Below, piece after piece: positions 48,725 to 61,410 of a stretch of DNA of 64,000 nucleotides. Below the pieces are notes generated by a model. It was given only the letters and a program-made list of their open reading frames with translations. It was not told the origin of the DNA and searched no databases. Every line of letters begins with the position of its first letter. Position 1 is the first letter of the stretch. The position numbers and the translations under genes are program-made. This stretch comes from Luscinia megarhynchos. Its lineage: Eukaryota > Chordata > Aves > Passeriformes > Turdidae. The DNA is taken from positions 40,342,770 through 40,406,769 of the forward strand of contig CM067568.1 in NCBI GenBank assembly GCA_034336665.1. Reading direction: 5' to 3'.

Positions 48725-49774
48725 TGTTAAGATATAATTATTAAGAGATGCCCCTCCCTGAATTAAAGTGCAAAAAAACCCATATGCTGAAGTCAATAGT
48801 ATGGATTTTATTGAACAATAAAATATGAAGGAGAGAGAGAAAGAAATAGAAAAGAGAGAGAAGATAGTCAACACCCACAGATCCAGTGGCAACCTGTTGG
48901 TCCTTCACCCTGGGCTTCTCAGTGGTGGGGAGCCTGAGATCACTCAAAACTTTTCACTATTTATGTATCTTTGCAAACAAAGGAATTAATGCTTATTGGT
49001 TACACACATCTTTTATTCTGTTGGTCCTTGCTTCTAATGTTAATTAGTCCTGTGCTCAGTCTTTCTGTGTCTCTTTTAGTTGGTGGGTTTCTTGAGTTGG
49101 TGGTTTGTGAGTCAGTGGTTGCAATCTCCCCCTGGTGGAATTGCCTTTTACTCAGTCCAAGCTAATCCAGCACAGCTTGTGGCCCACAATTTCTGCATTC
49201 TTTATGTCCATTATGAGTTATACATTCTTCTCTCACAGCTTTGTTTACCTCCCTCTAGGCTTGAGATGACACTTGGACAATAGAATAATCTCTATCTCAC
49301 TTCAAGTTCCCAGTCATGGTGGCTTAATTTCCAGTCCAAGTTCTTAGTGTCCATGGAGGCATATTTGGGGAAGGGATTGGGAGGTGGGTGGGTCTCTCAG
49401 TTGTCAGAGATGCCATTTGTGCCATAGGCTTGGGGTGATCTTTGTTTGAAGGGTGATATGTGTAGAAGTTGGTTCTTGACAAAGTTTGCCACAGTGGGGA
49501 GTTTTGTCTGGATGCATTACCCAGGATGTGCTGACCAGATCTCACCTCTACCTGGAGTTAGCACTACCCTGACACTCCATTCTGTGCTTATCTCATGGCA
49601 AAGTCATTCTGTGGCCTTAACAGTACTTGAGACAGGCAATTATGATCTTTCAGTCCTTGCACTGGGTTGCTAAATCTGCACTTGAGTGGCTGCATTGGTC
49701 AGGAAGAGCTGGTTCTGAAAACTGTGTTGTCTTCCTCTGGCTGGCTGCACTTGCCACATAGTTAATCCACAACA
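48725..49774 (-). mobile_element. Solo LTR of an endogenous retrovirus, antisense to NRXN3
   Basis: On the minus strand the 1,050-bp element starts TGTTGTGGATTAAC and ends TATATCTTAACA, with TGTT/AACA inverted tips. Flanking 5-mers are CTGTG (48720-48724) and CTGAG (49775-49779), a four-of-five target-site duplication. A TATA-like tacataaatag lies on the minus strand near 48957-48967, and AATAAA at 48807-48812 is placed about 100 bp downstream of the expected start site, the usual promoter and poly(A) order of an LTR. No viral coding region adjoins it, so it is a solo LTR. Class is not identified; the 5-bp duplication would suit an ERVL- or class III-like group. It starts 587 bp after the exon C donor. 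Confidence 0.72.
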
Positions 49775-52700
49775 CTGAGAAAATTCAAACATGGGCTATA
49801 GAGATTGGACTGCCTGGTTAGCAAAAGGAACCAGAAAAGAGATCCTTGAAAAAAACAAAACAAAAGAAAACAAAACAGTTAAAAGGTGAGTTCTGTCTAA
49901 ATACCAAACTCAGTGCAGGTTAATTTTGATGCTGGCTTGCTCTTATTTCTTTTCTCTTCTAATACAATTTATGATTATTACTGTGATTAATGGGGATAAA
50001 GATAATGATGCCTCCAAAAAGTGTTATAAAAAGCTTATATAGGAGTCATGGAAGCAGCAATGCTGAGCTAGATGTTGTTCTGTGGCTTTAATTGCCTTGA
50101 AAAGTCATCATCCTACTGATGCTCGGACTCGTGGTGTCAGGGTTTGTATGTTATGTGCCAGGCCTCTGATGTGAGGAAGAGTTGTTAGGGTCTGAAGCTG
50201 CTCTCCTGCCTGATCTCTGGATTAAAGGGATGTATATATGCTAGAGAAGAATGTGTGAGCATCTTATATAGGATATGAATCTCTGCTGCTTGAATATGAA
50301 CTGCCATACAGAGATCAAATCCTTCTGGTTACACCTACAGAGCCTTGGGCCTGATTTTCCTAGGCACAGAGCATCCCAGTTTGATTGAAATCAGGAGAAG
50401 ATACAGCTTCTTAGGGTCTCTTTAAATCAGGATCTTAATTTTATTTATGGATGCTATGAACATAACACTTAGCAGAGGCCATTTTTATGTGTGCTCTAAG
50501 TCAAGCCAATGGAGCAAAGAAAGCAGTGACAAGAAAATCTTCAGCAGCTTTATTATTTATATAATCATTTGTATTCTGTTAGCTTGCACAATGTGCTAAG
50601 AGCTGCCAGCATAGTCATCCCAGGCTCATAATGGTCTGTGAGAAGAAAAACCCAAGTAACCACTTATGAATGAGAGGAAGAAAACAGATAATCAGAATGT
50701 GCTTTGTAATCTTCACTTGACTAGGCAGTGACAGGAGATGTGTATGAGCAGATGTCTTGGCTTGATGGCTGCTTTAGAGCTATAGTCTTCTTAAAAGCAA
50801 CCCACTTATAGTAGTGGTTCAGTAATGCTTTCAGCCAGCTTTGATCCTGCAGGAGGCAGAACTGGATTAGTGCAGTGCTTGTGTGCTTATAATGTGTCTG
50901 GTTCCAGAACTGGCTATGGGGAACTTTACTTGGCTTTCTGTGCAGCTTGTCAGCATGTTTCATAATTCAGTCCCTATAGCTTGTGTTCTACACTTACATT
51001 TTTTTTGGTCTGTGGCCAAGAAGGATGCTCATTAGTCTCTCATTAGCCAGTACTGGAGGAGCTTGGATATTTAAGAAAAATAATATAAGCTAAGAAAGTT
51101 AGATGAAGGGGTAGAGTAGACTAATACCAAATACTGTTCCTTTCAGTTTATGCTTTCTAGCAGAGCAAAGCTCTTCTTTCATAGTAGAGCCCTGGCTATG
51201 TAGTTGCCTGTTACCAGAGACACAGCACACCCCTGAGTGGATTACTCTGTTTGTAATGGTGGAGAACATCCTGCCAAGCCCTGTACTGATCTCTTGAAGG
51301 TTTTAAAGCAGAATGGCCTCTGCATTCATTCAAGACTGCCTCTAGGGATGTGTTACTTTCCTAGAAGGTAAAGGGATTTCTGCAGACTTTGAGGTGAAAC
51401 TGTCAGCCTTTCCCCTGTAAATGCTCGTATTTCAACTAGACTGAATCAGTCTGAGAGTACACCAACAAATTTGCTCATGTTGGGGCTAAGAGGGCTCCTT
51501 GAGTGGCTCATTGCCTTCCCACTTCCTCTGAGATGACATGCAGGTGCTGAAGTGGCAGGGGGCAGAGTGCCTAGTGACCATCTCTGCCCCTTGGAGCAGG
51601 AAGGGATTTCTCCACTCAGCAGGGGCTGGTGGGAGGAGGAGGGGCAGCTCTGGCAGGGTAGATACTTCATGTGAGCATAGTGTAAGCCTTGGCTAGAAGG
51701 AATTGGAGTGTCTGAGAATGTGTTCCTGACAAGGAACTAAGAGTCTCAGGGGTCCTCTGCTGTAGTATCTGTATAATAATTCCTAAAATTAATCTAAATA
51801 TCTAATTATCTAGATAATGTTTTCTTTAGGTCAGACAATTTCTGACCTAATGATACCTCCTTTCACCATGTGAATAGATGAATAGATCCTCATGTCTCTT
51901 CTTTCCTTTGGGGCTACAGGTTTTGACTGAACAGGTTCCACTAAGCTGATAGCAGTAATATACATAAATCATAAATACAAGTATTTAATGTGTAGTTCAG
52001 ATTGGGATTTTTCCTCTATTTACATTGGAATTGAAGATTTCCCTATGTGTGGTGAGCCATGTTTGTTTTGCATTTCTCCATAGCCATTCTGGAAGTGTTG
52101 CAGTATACCTGACACTGTAATGCAGTAACAAAACTGGAAAATAGTCATACAGGATATGCAAAAAAGGGTAGTATACAGACATGAAATAGTGACATTGCAT
52201 TGTACCTGCATAGAATCTAAGGCTTTTTGGACCTTCATTCTTAAGATGAATCATTCTAGAGGAAATCTGGGGGGAAGCTGGTGTATTTCCTGTCATGGAT
52301 GAAACCAGATATAGAGATGGGATAGGAGAAGACACAGGAGCATATCTTGAGACAATTGAGCAGAAATAATTTTAATGGGTGTCAGGGAAGGTGTGACAGT
52401 GCTTTAACAGATAGTGATTGTTAAAAAGGGAGAAGCACTGAGTGAAGGTGGAAAGGAAAAGTATCCATTAATGGGTTGAATGGCACTTGTATGGCCAGAA
52501 AGAGTAGGACAAGAAACAGCTGTGTTTTGCATGTAATCAAGGGCTTCAGGGAGGAGTTTTTAGTAATCAAGGATGGAGATTAAAAGTGGCAGGGTAGGAA
52601 TTTAGCTGTGTGGGCAAAGAGGGAAAAATGGTATTTCAATATCTAGTTGCTAGGGAAGAGAATCAGAGTATTTCCTGGGGTTAGGGAGCCAGCCATTCAG

Positions 52701-54786
52701 ATTTGATTTACTTGGAGCAGGACTTAAATGTTACAGATGGAGATGCTTTAGAAGAGCCTAAGGTGGTCTCTATAGAATGGATATTCATGAGAGAATTTAT
52801 AAAATCTTCACATTTTTCTATCAGTGCTTTATTAAAATCTCAATTCTGAAAAATGTTGATTGGTACTAACAGCTTGATGGAAGCAGTGAGGCTTGCATAT
52901 GGGTGGAATATGGCAGAAATTATTACAGGGGTCAGGCACCATCTGGCTGTGATGGGAGAAAGCTGTGAATGCTTAGATCATTTCTGTCTGCAATTTAACT
53001 TCTAGGAGCCAGATTTCAAAATGGTTCATGAGTGTGCCCAGTTGCTGTATGTAAATCTCGGATGGCATCTGCATGCCAGGTCTTTTTCAGGACTATTTGA
53101 TGTGTAGTGATAATGTGGTTTCTGTTTGGGGATGAGATTTTCTGATTGCAGTGTCACACTTGGGAGGAGGCTAAAGGTGCAGATGGAAGGCAGCATAAAA
53201 TTGGAGGCAGAGAAAAGCAGGGAAAAAGGCAGACAGAGAAAGTTGTAGTTGTAAGAGCCCCTCCCTAAGCCCAAAAGCTTTTGGGTGCCCAAGATAGTAC
53301 CACCACTTCCACAGTGGTGGCTTAACAGAGTCCCAGGAATGTGTAAGAGGAGAATCAGGAATAAACAGTGTGGAGATTGCACTGAGGTACATGGCAGGAG
53401 TTATGACATGAATGCCACTAAGTGCCCACATATGTTAATTCAATACTGCTGCTCCAGCTGTCCTATTGTGTTTGGGCTTGTCTGCTTCCTATTTGTATTA
53501 TTTAATGAATTTAACATTTGAAAAAGAAAGAGAGAGGCTAGTGGCAGAAGCAGACAAAGCACTGCCAAAAGTTGAATATGATTCCCCTCCTCAAAATATT
53601 ACTTATTCTTATCTTGGTCTCTCATTAATGCTCTCTGCCAGAGCATTGCAAATAGACCAGATGATGAATATGACCCTGATTCCTAAGATTCCATATCTAG
53701 AGGTCTGTAAAGATTTGGTTGCCTCTCAAACTTCCAGTTGCATTGCTGCTGCTGCAGTGGAACAGTCTCCTGTTGCAGCTGTATACTGTGTGTATTGAGA
53801 GGCAAGAATGTCAATCATTTTCTCTGTGCATCTGCAGAGCATCCAACACAAAGCCCTCATCAGGTTTTCAAGTACCACTGTTGTAGCACCATAAAACAGT
53901 AGAGATGCAGGCCAGTGTTTTGAGTAGCTGCTGATGACATTGTTAAACTAATAAGAAAAAAACCCACTTATTTCTGGAAAGATTTGATTTTGAGGTGGGA
54001 ATGGAGGCATTTGGAAATTGAGAGCAGTATGATAGGAGGCAAGATGCTGAGAGAATTCTGAGTAGACCAATAGATGGAGAGGGAAATATGATAGTGTTTT
54101 CTCTTTGGGTAAGGTTTATAAGCTTAGGACCTGGGCTGGTTTGCATTTGATATTTCTGTATTAGCTTCAGCTTTGCTTTAGCTAAGGGGTTATTCAAAGC
54201 CTTATGTAGCTTAGCCTTGCCTGCTCTACCAAAGGGAGCTTTCTGACAGTGTTACTGCCTTGCTTCATGCATGACCAGAAGGAAACTTGGTTACCTTGGC
54301 TTATATGCATCCATAATAAGAACTTTGCTGGTATAATGATATTAAATGAGTGTTTGTTGCAAAATAGCATAAACTAGCCTCAGTTACTGGTCAGTCTCTG
54401 TCATCAAACGTTTATGGATACATTGAAAAGTGGATGAGTTATGTACAAATGACTGTAGAGAGTTTACTCATTATCTCATATATCCATGAAAGGTATTCCA
54501 GTTAAGTAGGAAAACAATTTTAAATTGCCTCATGAAATTAATTTTCAGTGAATGAAGTATGAAAATGAAAATCAAGTGCTAGAATTATTTTCCAATTAGT
54601 AAAACATGGGAAGTCCAAAGTCAGGAACTGAATTTTGAGTTTTTAGCTTTGGGACAAAAGATGGAGATGTTATTTTATCAACTATGTACTGAAAAAACCT
54701 CTAGGCTCTTAAAATTCTTTCTTTAATGCAATTCATATTGTAAAGGCTGTAGAATCCTACAGCCATAATGAATCCAGAAGTAAAAA

Positions 54787-54853
54787 CCTGGGTTTTTTTG
54801 TTTGTTTGGTGGGGTTTTTTTTGTTTGGTTTGTTGATTGGTTTTTTTTTTTTC
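54787..54853 (+). repeat. G/T-only low-complexity tract
   Basis: A tract of T runs broken by GG, GGG and GGGG, ending in thirteen T's followed by catag. It is similar in make-up to 32628-32720. No constant repeat unit is seen. Confidence 0.75.
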
Positions 54854-57657
54854 ATAGCTCTGTTTGCAAATTTAAAAAATATAAGTTCTTGTTAAGGTCA
54901 CATTTATTACAGTGTAATATTTTGTTCTCTGGAACTTTTATCAGTCAGCAAACAGCATCTTGTAGGCATTCTAGGTCAGCCTAAGCACACATATTTTCTT
55001 AAGGATTAATTAAAAGAATAATTCACATATCAACAGTTCAGTGGCACTGAACCCCTAAAATTTCTGCACTATTAGAAATTTTACAAAAGTAATTAATAGC
55101 CAAAATCTGAATAATAGAGTATGTATGTAGATGGAGCATACCTTTTAAAGCAAGCATTGATGAGCAAACTGGATCTTTCTATGCATGAAGTGTAAGAGGT
55201 TTTGCAGGGCTGTTTGAACTGTGTTCTGCCAGCATACAAGCTAAAGAGAATCTGTGGAGCTAAAGCAAAGTCTAACCCAGGTCAGCTCTCTTCAAGTGCC
55301 ACTGGAACAGGTGCCTAGGGAGGAATCCAGCAGCAGAGGTTGGTGTCACTGCTGGGCAGTGTAGCCAGGGGGCTGATATGTCACAGCAGTAAGGGAGCAC
55401 TCCACTGAATCCTGACTGAGCTGTCCACATGTCCTCAGTCCTGGTCTCGTGGCCATCTGTGCTTGCTTTGCAGTAGGATCATCAGGATCTTTTCTTTCCT
55501 GCGTAATGAACCTAACTCCTGCTGAGCTGCTGGGGCTACAATGTGCTGTGGTTCAGAAAATGAGAGTGTTTATAGGTGTAGAACTATATATCAACTAATT
55601 CAGAAAATGTAATGGGGAGTGGGGCAATATAACCTGTGCTTGGTGCATATAATAAAGTTAGTTGGTAACTATTAAATTTTATAGCAAAAATCCTTAAAAA
55701 AATATGTGGTCTAATGTCTAATCTCTACCCATTTAAGACTGAGCAAACTAAGACTGGGTATATTGATAGACAAACATAGCTGAGTCCAAAGTCATCAGAA
55801 GAGCAGTGGTGATACTCTGATGATTACTCTGGCAAGGATTTCTGGCTGTCTTTCTCATATGCTGTTAGCCAACTGTGGGCCCATCCTTAATGGATGCTGT
55901 GACCTTAACTTCAGCTGTCCAAAGTCTGATTTGCCCATCTTGGACTGAAAGTAAATGAGCTTCTTTTGCTTTCCTTGGCATTGTAGTTCACTGAGATCAG
56001 TAAACTCTTGGCTTGGATGAATACTGAAAAGGAAATAGGAGATATGTTTTTATTTGTTTCTTGTTATGTTGCACTAAGGAGATTGCAAAGGATCCGTCCT
56101 TACCCTGTCAGACAGAAATACAAATGAGAGTTGTTTTGGAGAGTCAGGACTGCCACATGCTAATATAAATAAAATTACATGAGAGAATTTGCAAGACTGT
56201 TCTGTTTTATACATGTGGATAAAACAGGCACTTGCAGCTACTTGACGTGTGTCACTGCTTTGGGAGAGCAGACTAACCCTGGAAGTTGGAGTATTGCTAT
56301 GAAATGTGCATATGTATTGTGGGCAGTGGGGAAAGACTGACCTGCTGTTACCCACCACAAAAATCCAGGCTGCTCAGCTGTGCCAGCAGGGGAGGCAGGA
56401 AAGGATGATGAAGTTTGAATGTTGAGTGAGTGGGCTGGGCAGCTCCTCCCAGGTCCGCCACTCCTCCCTAGCAGTGAGCCAGCTGTCAAGTGTGAGGAGC
56501 ACAGGAGTGGGCAGGCAGCTAATGGGCAGCATTTGTTATTTGAACTGCATGGAAAAGGCAGCAGGCTTGATATACTACAAGCAGGTTTTGTATAGACTCT
56601 GATGCGCTCTCTGTTTTAGTTCTATGTCATTGCTGCTCTCTGGCTTTGGTCTACTGTTGATGTCATCTGTTGCACTGAATATTTGTGCTTTATCTCCCTC
56701 CCTTTTTCAAAGTGCACAGGCAGAATTCATTTAGTTGGAATTAACAGTGTATGTATCTAGATTCCTAAGCAAATCTATGGGATTGATATAGACATGTGGA
56801 AGGCTGCAATTTTGGCTCTGAAATTGCTACTTACAAGGTTTAATGCTCTTTGAGCTATAGTTCCATAAGTGGAAGTGCTAGAAATGGTAACATCAGAGCT
56901 CAAAGGTGAATTAGGGACAGCCCCTGACCCACACTTCCTGTAACTATCTAGACATAGATGTAGTAAGTGGGACTTATTTGCATAGGTCTTAGGGGAATAT
57001 CAGGAGGATTTTTTTATTGCATATGGTGTCTACTGGTGACTTCACATTGCCAGAAGGGGGAAAACTCAAATGCTTATATTTTCTAAGCACCAATCTTAGC
57101 AGTTCAACTTAATTCATTAGGGTGAGCATCAGTTATCTGTGAGCTGCATGGGGCTGATGACACACAACTGAACAGTAACAACTGCATCCAGGAAAGCAGC
57201 AATGTGTAGTGGGAGTCACTAACCTGCTCTGACCAAAATGGAAGAGGCTGAGAGGTGTTGTCTCATTTCTAGCACCCTGAGAGGTAATTGTGAGTGAGTG
57301 ATGCCTGAAAAGCATTCTTACTGTATCAGCTTTAGCAAGCAGAGGGAACACAGAGGCTTGGGAACAGTGGCAGAGATGAAAAATGGCATTTGGAAATGGG
57401 GCTTGAGAATGGCATAATCATTCCTGTAAAATCTGTGCCTTTCTTTCTGATTATTAGCCATTTTAAGTGAAATGGGTTTTGCATCTAGAACAAGTCTCTG
57501 AACAGATGATTAATGGTTTTATCTGTAATAACTTTACATTTTATAGAACCCTGCTAGGAGTCCGCATCTGGTGTGCCAAGCTATTTAAAGCTGTGTTAAT
57601 TCTGTTAATTGCTCTACGTTTATTTGGATTGCTGGCACCTGCGGGCTTTAGGATAAT

Positions 57658-57674
57658 GGGGGTGTGTGTGTGTA
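57658..57674 (+). repeat. Short (GT)n microsatellite
   Basis: About six GT units after a run of G. Too short to suggest a function. Confidence 0.7.
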
Positions 57675-59689
57675 CATTCTCTCCCTCTTTCTAGCTAAGA
57701 AAAATTGAGAGGACTATTTCCTCAGCTAGGAAGAGCAACCTTGGCAGAACATCCTGGCTGGATTGCTTGTCCTTGAGATCTCCCTTTTTTACTACAGCTG
57801 AATGCAGTGAGATGCCAGCCAGAGGCAAGATGCTCTCCTGATTGGGGCAGGAGGGAGGTGGACAATCTGCTTTTGCATGCACTTGCCAACATGAGGCAGC
57901 AAGCAGCAACAGGAAACAAAGCCAGTGATTTTTCAGAAGGCTTATCAAGTCCATACCATTCTGATCCTGCTTCTCAGCTGCCTTCCAGTGTTCATTTTCC
58001 AGTTTCTTCTTGTTTGTGAAGTGTTCCAGTGGGTTTCAAGCCCTGAACAGATGTGAAGTATGCTGATGCTTTCTGAACTTCTGTCAGAGAAAAGATCTGG
58101 CTGTGTAATTCAAGATATTTGAGGAGCCTAAAACATTGCAGTGAAATGCTAGGGGCACAAAATAGTTGTTTTCATGTTTGCAGCTGGATTGGCCAAACCA
58201 TTGGAACAATCTGGAACAGGCTCTGATGACAAAATTTTTCCCAGTCTCTGGCAAGATTATGCATGGGCAGCAAAATGGGGAAGCATGAATGTTTTAGGTA
58301 ATATGAGCTCAATATAGCTACTGTCTGAGTGGGTAGAGGACGTGGTTATTCTGGTTATGTAGGGGCCAGTTCTCTCACACCTCTGATATGGGTTTCAAGC
58401 CTGTGTTTCAACTTCAGTGATGCCAGGACAACTTCCCAACAAATAGACAATTAACTAAGAAGATCAGTTTACACTCTATTACTAGTTTTATGGCTGTTTT
58501 CAAAATAACACTTTTTCTTGAGAAAACAAGTGAAATGGTAAAGTGAAATCTATTCTCCTAGTGCTGCTGATAGGACCCTGTGAGTATTTCTGCAGCTACC
58601 CTATATAACCCCTTACAGTGACTGTCTAAATGGAATGTTGGTTGTAGCCTCCCAAAGGAAGGGGTTGCCATATCACCCTTCTCAAAGATGTGCAGAACTG
58701 TAAAGAAAACCACATATAGCAAAGGGAAAAGCTTTCTCAAGAGTTTGATAAGCCAGGATCCTTGTGATGACTTCCCGTTTTTTAAGGACAAGGCTGTTGT
58801 TTTTGTTATATCCCTCAACTAGAAGCTGTAACTGGGGATGCCCACTTTGTTTGTTCTGTCCAGATAGTGGTTAAACAGTCAATCACAATGTTAAAATTGG
58901 TTACAAAGCAAGGCTCTAAAAAAGTATATGGTGTTTTCATTTATAAGAATGGGTTCTTCCTCTGCAGCTTCAGTGTTCAGTTAACAAGGTAAGCTGTCAG
59001 GTGAGCACTTTCCTCCATTTCCCTGATTTTTATTCCAGGGCTGATTTGTCTTAAAGTAGCCTTATCTAAGATAATGAGAACACTGAATGCCTCCTTTCTC
59101 CTTTGGTTTGGTGTGCTTGCTTCTCCCTCCTTGTCTGAGCCTGGTTCCTCTTATACATAACTAACACTAGTACACCACATAGATAATGCAATGCTGTCAC
59201 TTCCTCTCTCTTCTCAGTTTTTTTCTTACTGTGTATTTCTCATATGTTCTCTAATTAGCATATGCTTAGCTCTTCTGGCTTCAGGCTAGTTTTCATGTTT
59301 ACAACCTCTGTGACACATTTTGTTAAAACTTCACAAATCATATATCATAGGAGAAATTAATTATGCATGTAACTTATTAGGTTAATAACTTTCATCTTAT
59401 TGTGAGCTTCACTTAAAGTTGTGCATTAATAATTCAAAGGATAGCTTTGACATCAAGTGTGTTTTTTAAAGCACTTCTATCCCTTCATATAAATTTTGTG
59501 CCTGTATGAAAAACCACAGATGGTTTTGAAAAACTTGATTCCAGCTGTTTTCACATTTCTCCAAGAGGCTGGATTTGCCTGTGCATCCAGCAGAGAAAGG
59601 CAATTAAATGTTGGTCTCTTCTTTGGTTTTGCAACTTGAGTTTGAGGGAAAACTTGGTATGTATGAGAACACTTTTTGGTAAGAATCAT

Positions 59690-60480
59690 TGAATGGTTTG
59701 AATTGGAAGAGACCTTTAAAGGTCATCTGATCTGACCCTCCTGCAATGACCAGAGGCATCTTTTATTAGCTCAGATTGTCCTGAGCCCCATGCTGCCTTT
59801 GAATGTTTACAGGGATCTTGCCACCTCTCTTGAAGGTCTGTGCCAGTGCCTCACTACCCTCATCATCAACTAATTCTTTCTTATATCTAATCTAAATAAC
59901 CTCTTCTAGTTTAAAACCATGAGCCTTTGTCCTATTGCAGCAGGCTCTGCAAAAAAGTTTGTCTTTCTCAAAAGCTCTCCTTAAGTACTGAAAGGCTGCA
60001 ATGCAGTTTCTGCAGAGCTTCTCTTCTTCAGGCTGTGAACTCTCTCAGGCTATCCTCATAGGAGAGATGCTTTTGCTCTCTGCTCATCTTTGTGGCCCTC
60101 CTGTGCACCTGCTCCAGGGCTTTCAACTGACCTTGTTAAACATCATGAGGCTCCCACAAACCCACGTCTTGAGCCCGTGCAGGTCCCTCTGGATGGCATC
60201 TGTTCTTCAAGGTGTGTCAGCTGCACCACTCAGCTTGGTGTCATCCCCAAACTTGCTGAAGGTGCACTTGATGACACTGTCTATGTCATTGATGAAGGTG
60301 TTGAACAGTCACAGTCCCACTTGCCACTGATCTCCATTTGGGCATTGAGGCATTAACACAGCCCTTTGGATGCAACCATGCAACCAATTCCTCATCCACT
60401 GAACAGTCCGTCTATCAAATCCAGATTTCTCTAATTTAGAGAGAAGGATGTTGTGAAGAGCCATGTCAAAAGCCTGGATC
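59690..60480 (-). mobile_element. CR1 LINE, antisense, internally deleted, with reverse-transcriptase core remnant
   Basis: The 3' end lies at about 59690 (aatcattgaatggtttgaattgg on the + strand). The first 430 bp follow the CR1 ORF2 tail. From about 60130 the match jumps to the reverse-transcriptase domain. On the minus strand, 60234-60254 reads KFGDDTK, the degenerate form of the FADD catalytic motif, and 60380-60480 encodes the upstream AFD...LSKLE region. The segment joining the two, about 100 codons in intact elements, is missing, with the junction near 60117-60140. Stops and frame breaks show the copy is dead. The fit beyond 60480 is lost. Confidence 0.87.
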
Positions 60481-61299
60481 TGAAAACTGCCTCCTCAAAC
60501 ACCCGGGCAAGTCTAGCAGATCAGCTGTGTGGTAATACTCCCCTAAAACCATTCCACAGACTCCACTTCTTTGGAGTGCAGCAGACAAGCTTTGGTGGTG
60601 GTGCCAAGACTTAAGACTAGTACTGACATTGTATTTGAGCTGTTGCAGCCAGGAGCTGCCTCAGTTTTATTGAGGCCTCAACAAGTGTATGGACAGGAGA
60701 GTTTTGGCAAATGTAGTCTAGCTTTCAAAAGTACCTTTCAGTGGTGTGTCCCACCAAAAGGCTCTCCAGGAACTGAAAAAGAGAAAGGAGGTCTGAACAC
60801 AGAGGAATAACTGGTTGGAAGGTAAAAATGGAATAAACAGAATGCACTAAATAGTTGCCATGGGAGGGCCCTAGTGGAAAGACTTCTGGCATCCATGGTG
60901 AGGTCTGAAGATTCATTAGTGGAATTATGAGTGGAAAGAGATGTGGATGGAGACACTTTACTGAGAACATGAAAATTTTCAGGTGAGGATTGTCTGCAGA
61001 ACTGCAGAGGATGACCTAGTAATGCTGAATGTCTGGACAAATAAATAGCAGATTAAATTAAATGTGTGTAAACACAAATTGAGGTGTTTATATTGGGAGG
61101 GAGAGAATCTCTATTATGCATATAGAGTGATGGAGTTTGAGTTGTTTCTGATGTTTTATTAAATAATTATTTTAAAATATTTTCTCAGAGGTGAATATTG
61201 GGTGGGTAAGCACACTAATATTTTGCATTCCTAGGAAGGGAATAAGAATGAAACAAAAGATAATGATGTCATTAAATACAACCACATGAGACACTGTCA

Positions 61300-61410
61300 T
61301 CCTGTCACCTTAATCTCAGAAAGGGGAGAAGGGCAACAAAGATCACCAAAGGTCATTAAAAAGACTTTTATACAAGAACAGTCAGTACAGCCTGGGGCTC
61401 TTTGTAACTG
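61300..61410 (+). mobile_element. Possible ancient CR1 fragment
   Basis: The phrase gagaagggcaacaaagatcacc near 61327 and the following ggtcattaaaaagac recall the CR1 ORF2 segment for the HLSYE region. The resemblance fades on both sides, and the copy, if real, is very old. Confidence 0.3.

Noticed and set aside
60001..60356. Open frames of 88-109 codons on the + strand
   Set aside because: They lie antisense within the CR1 copy at 59690-60480.
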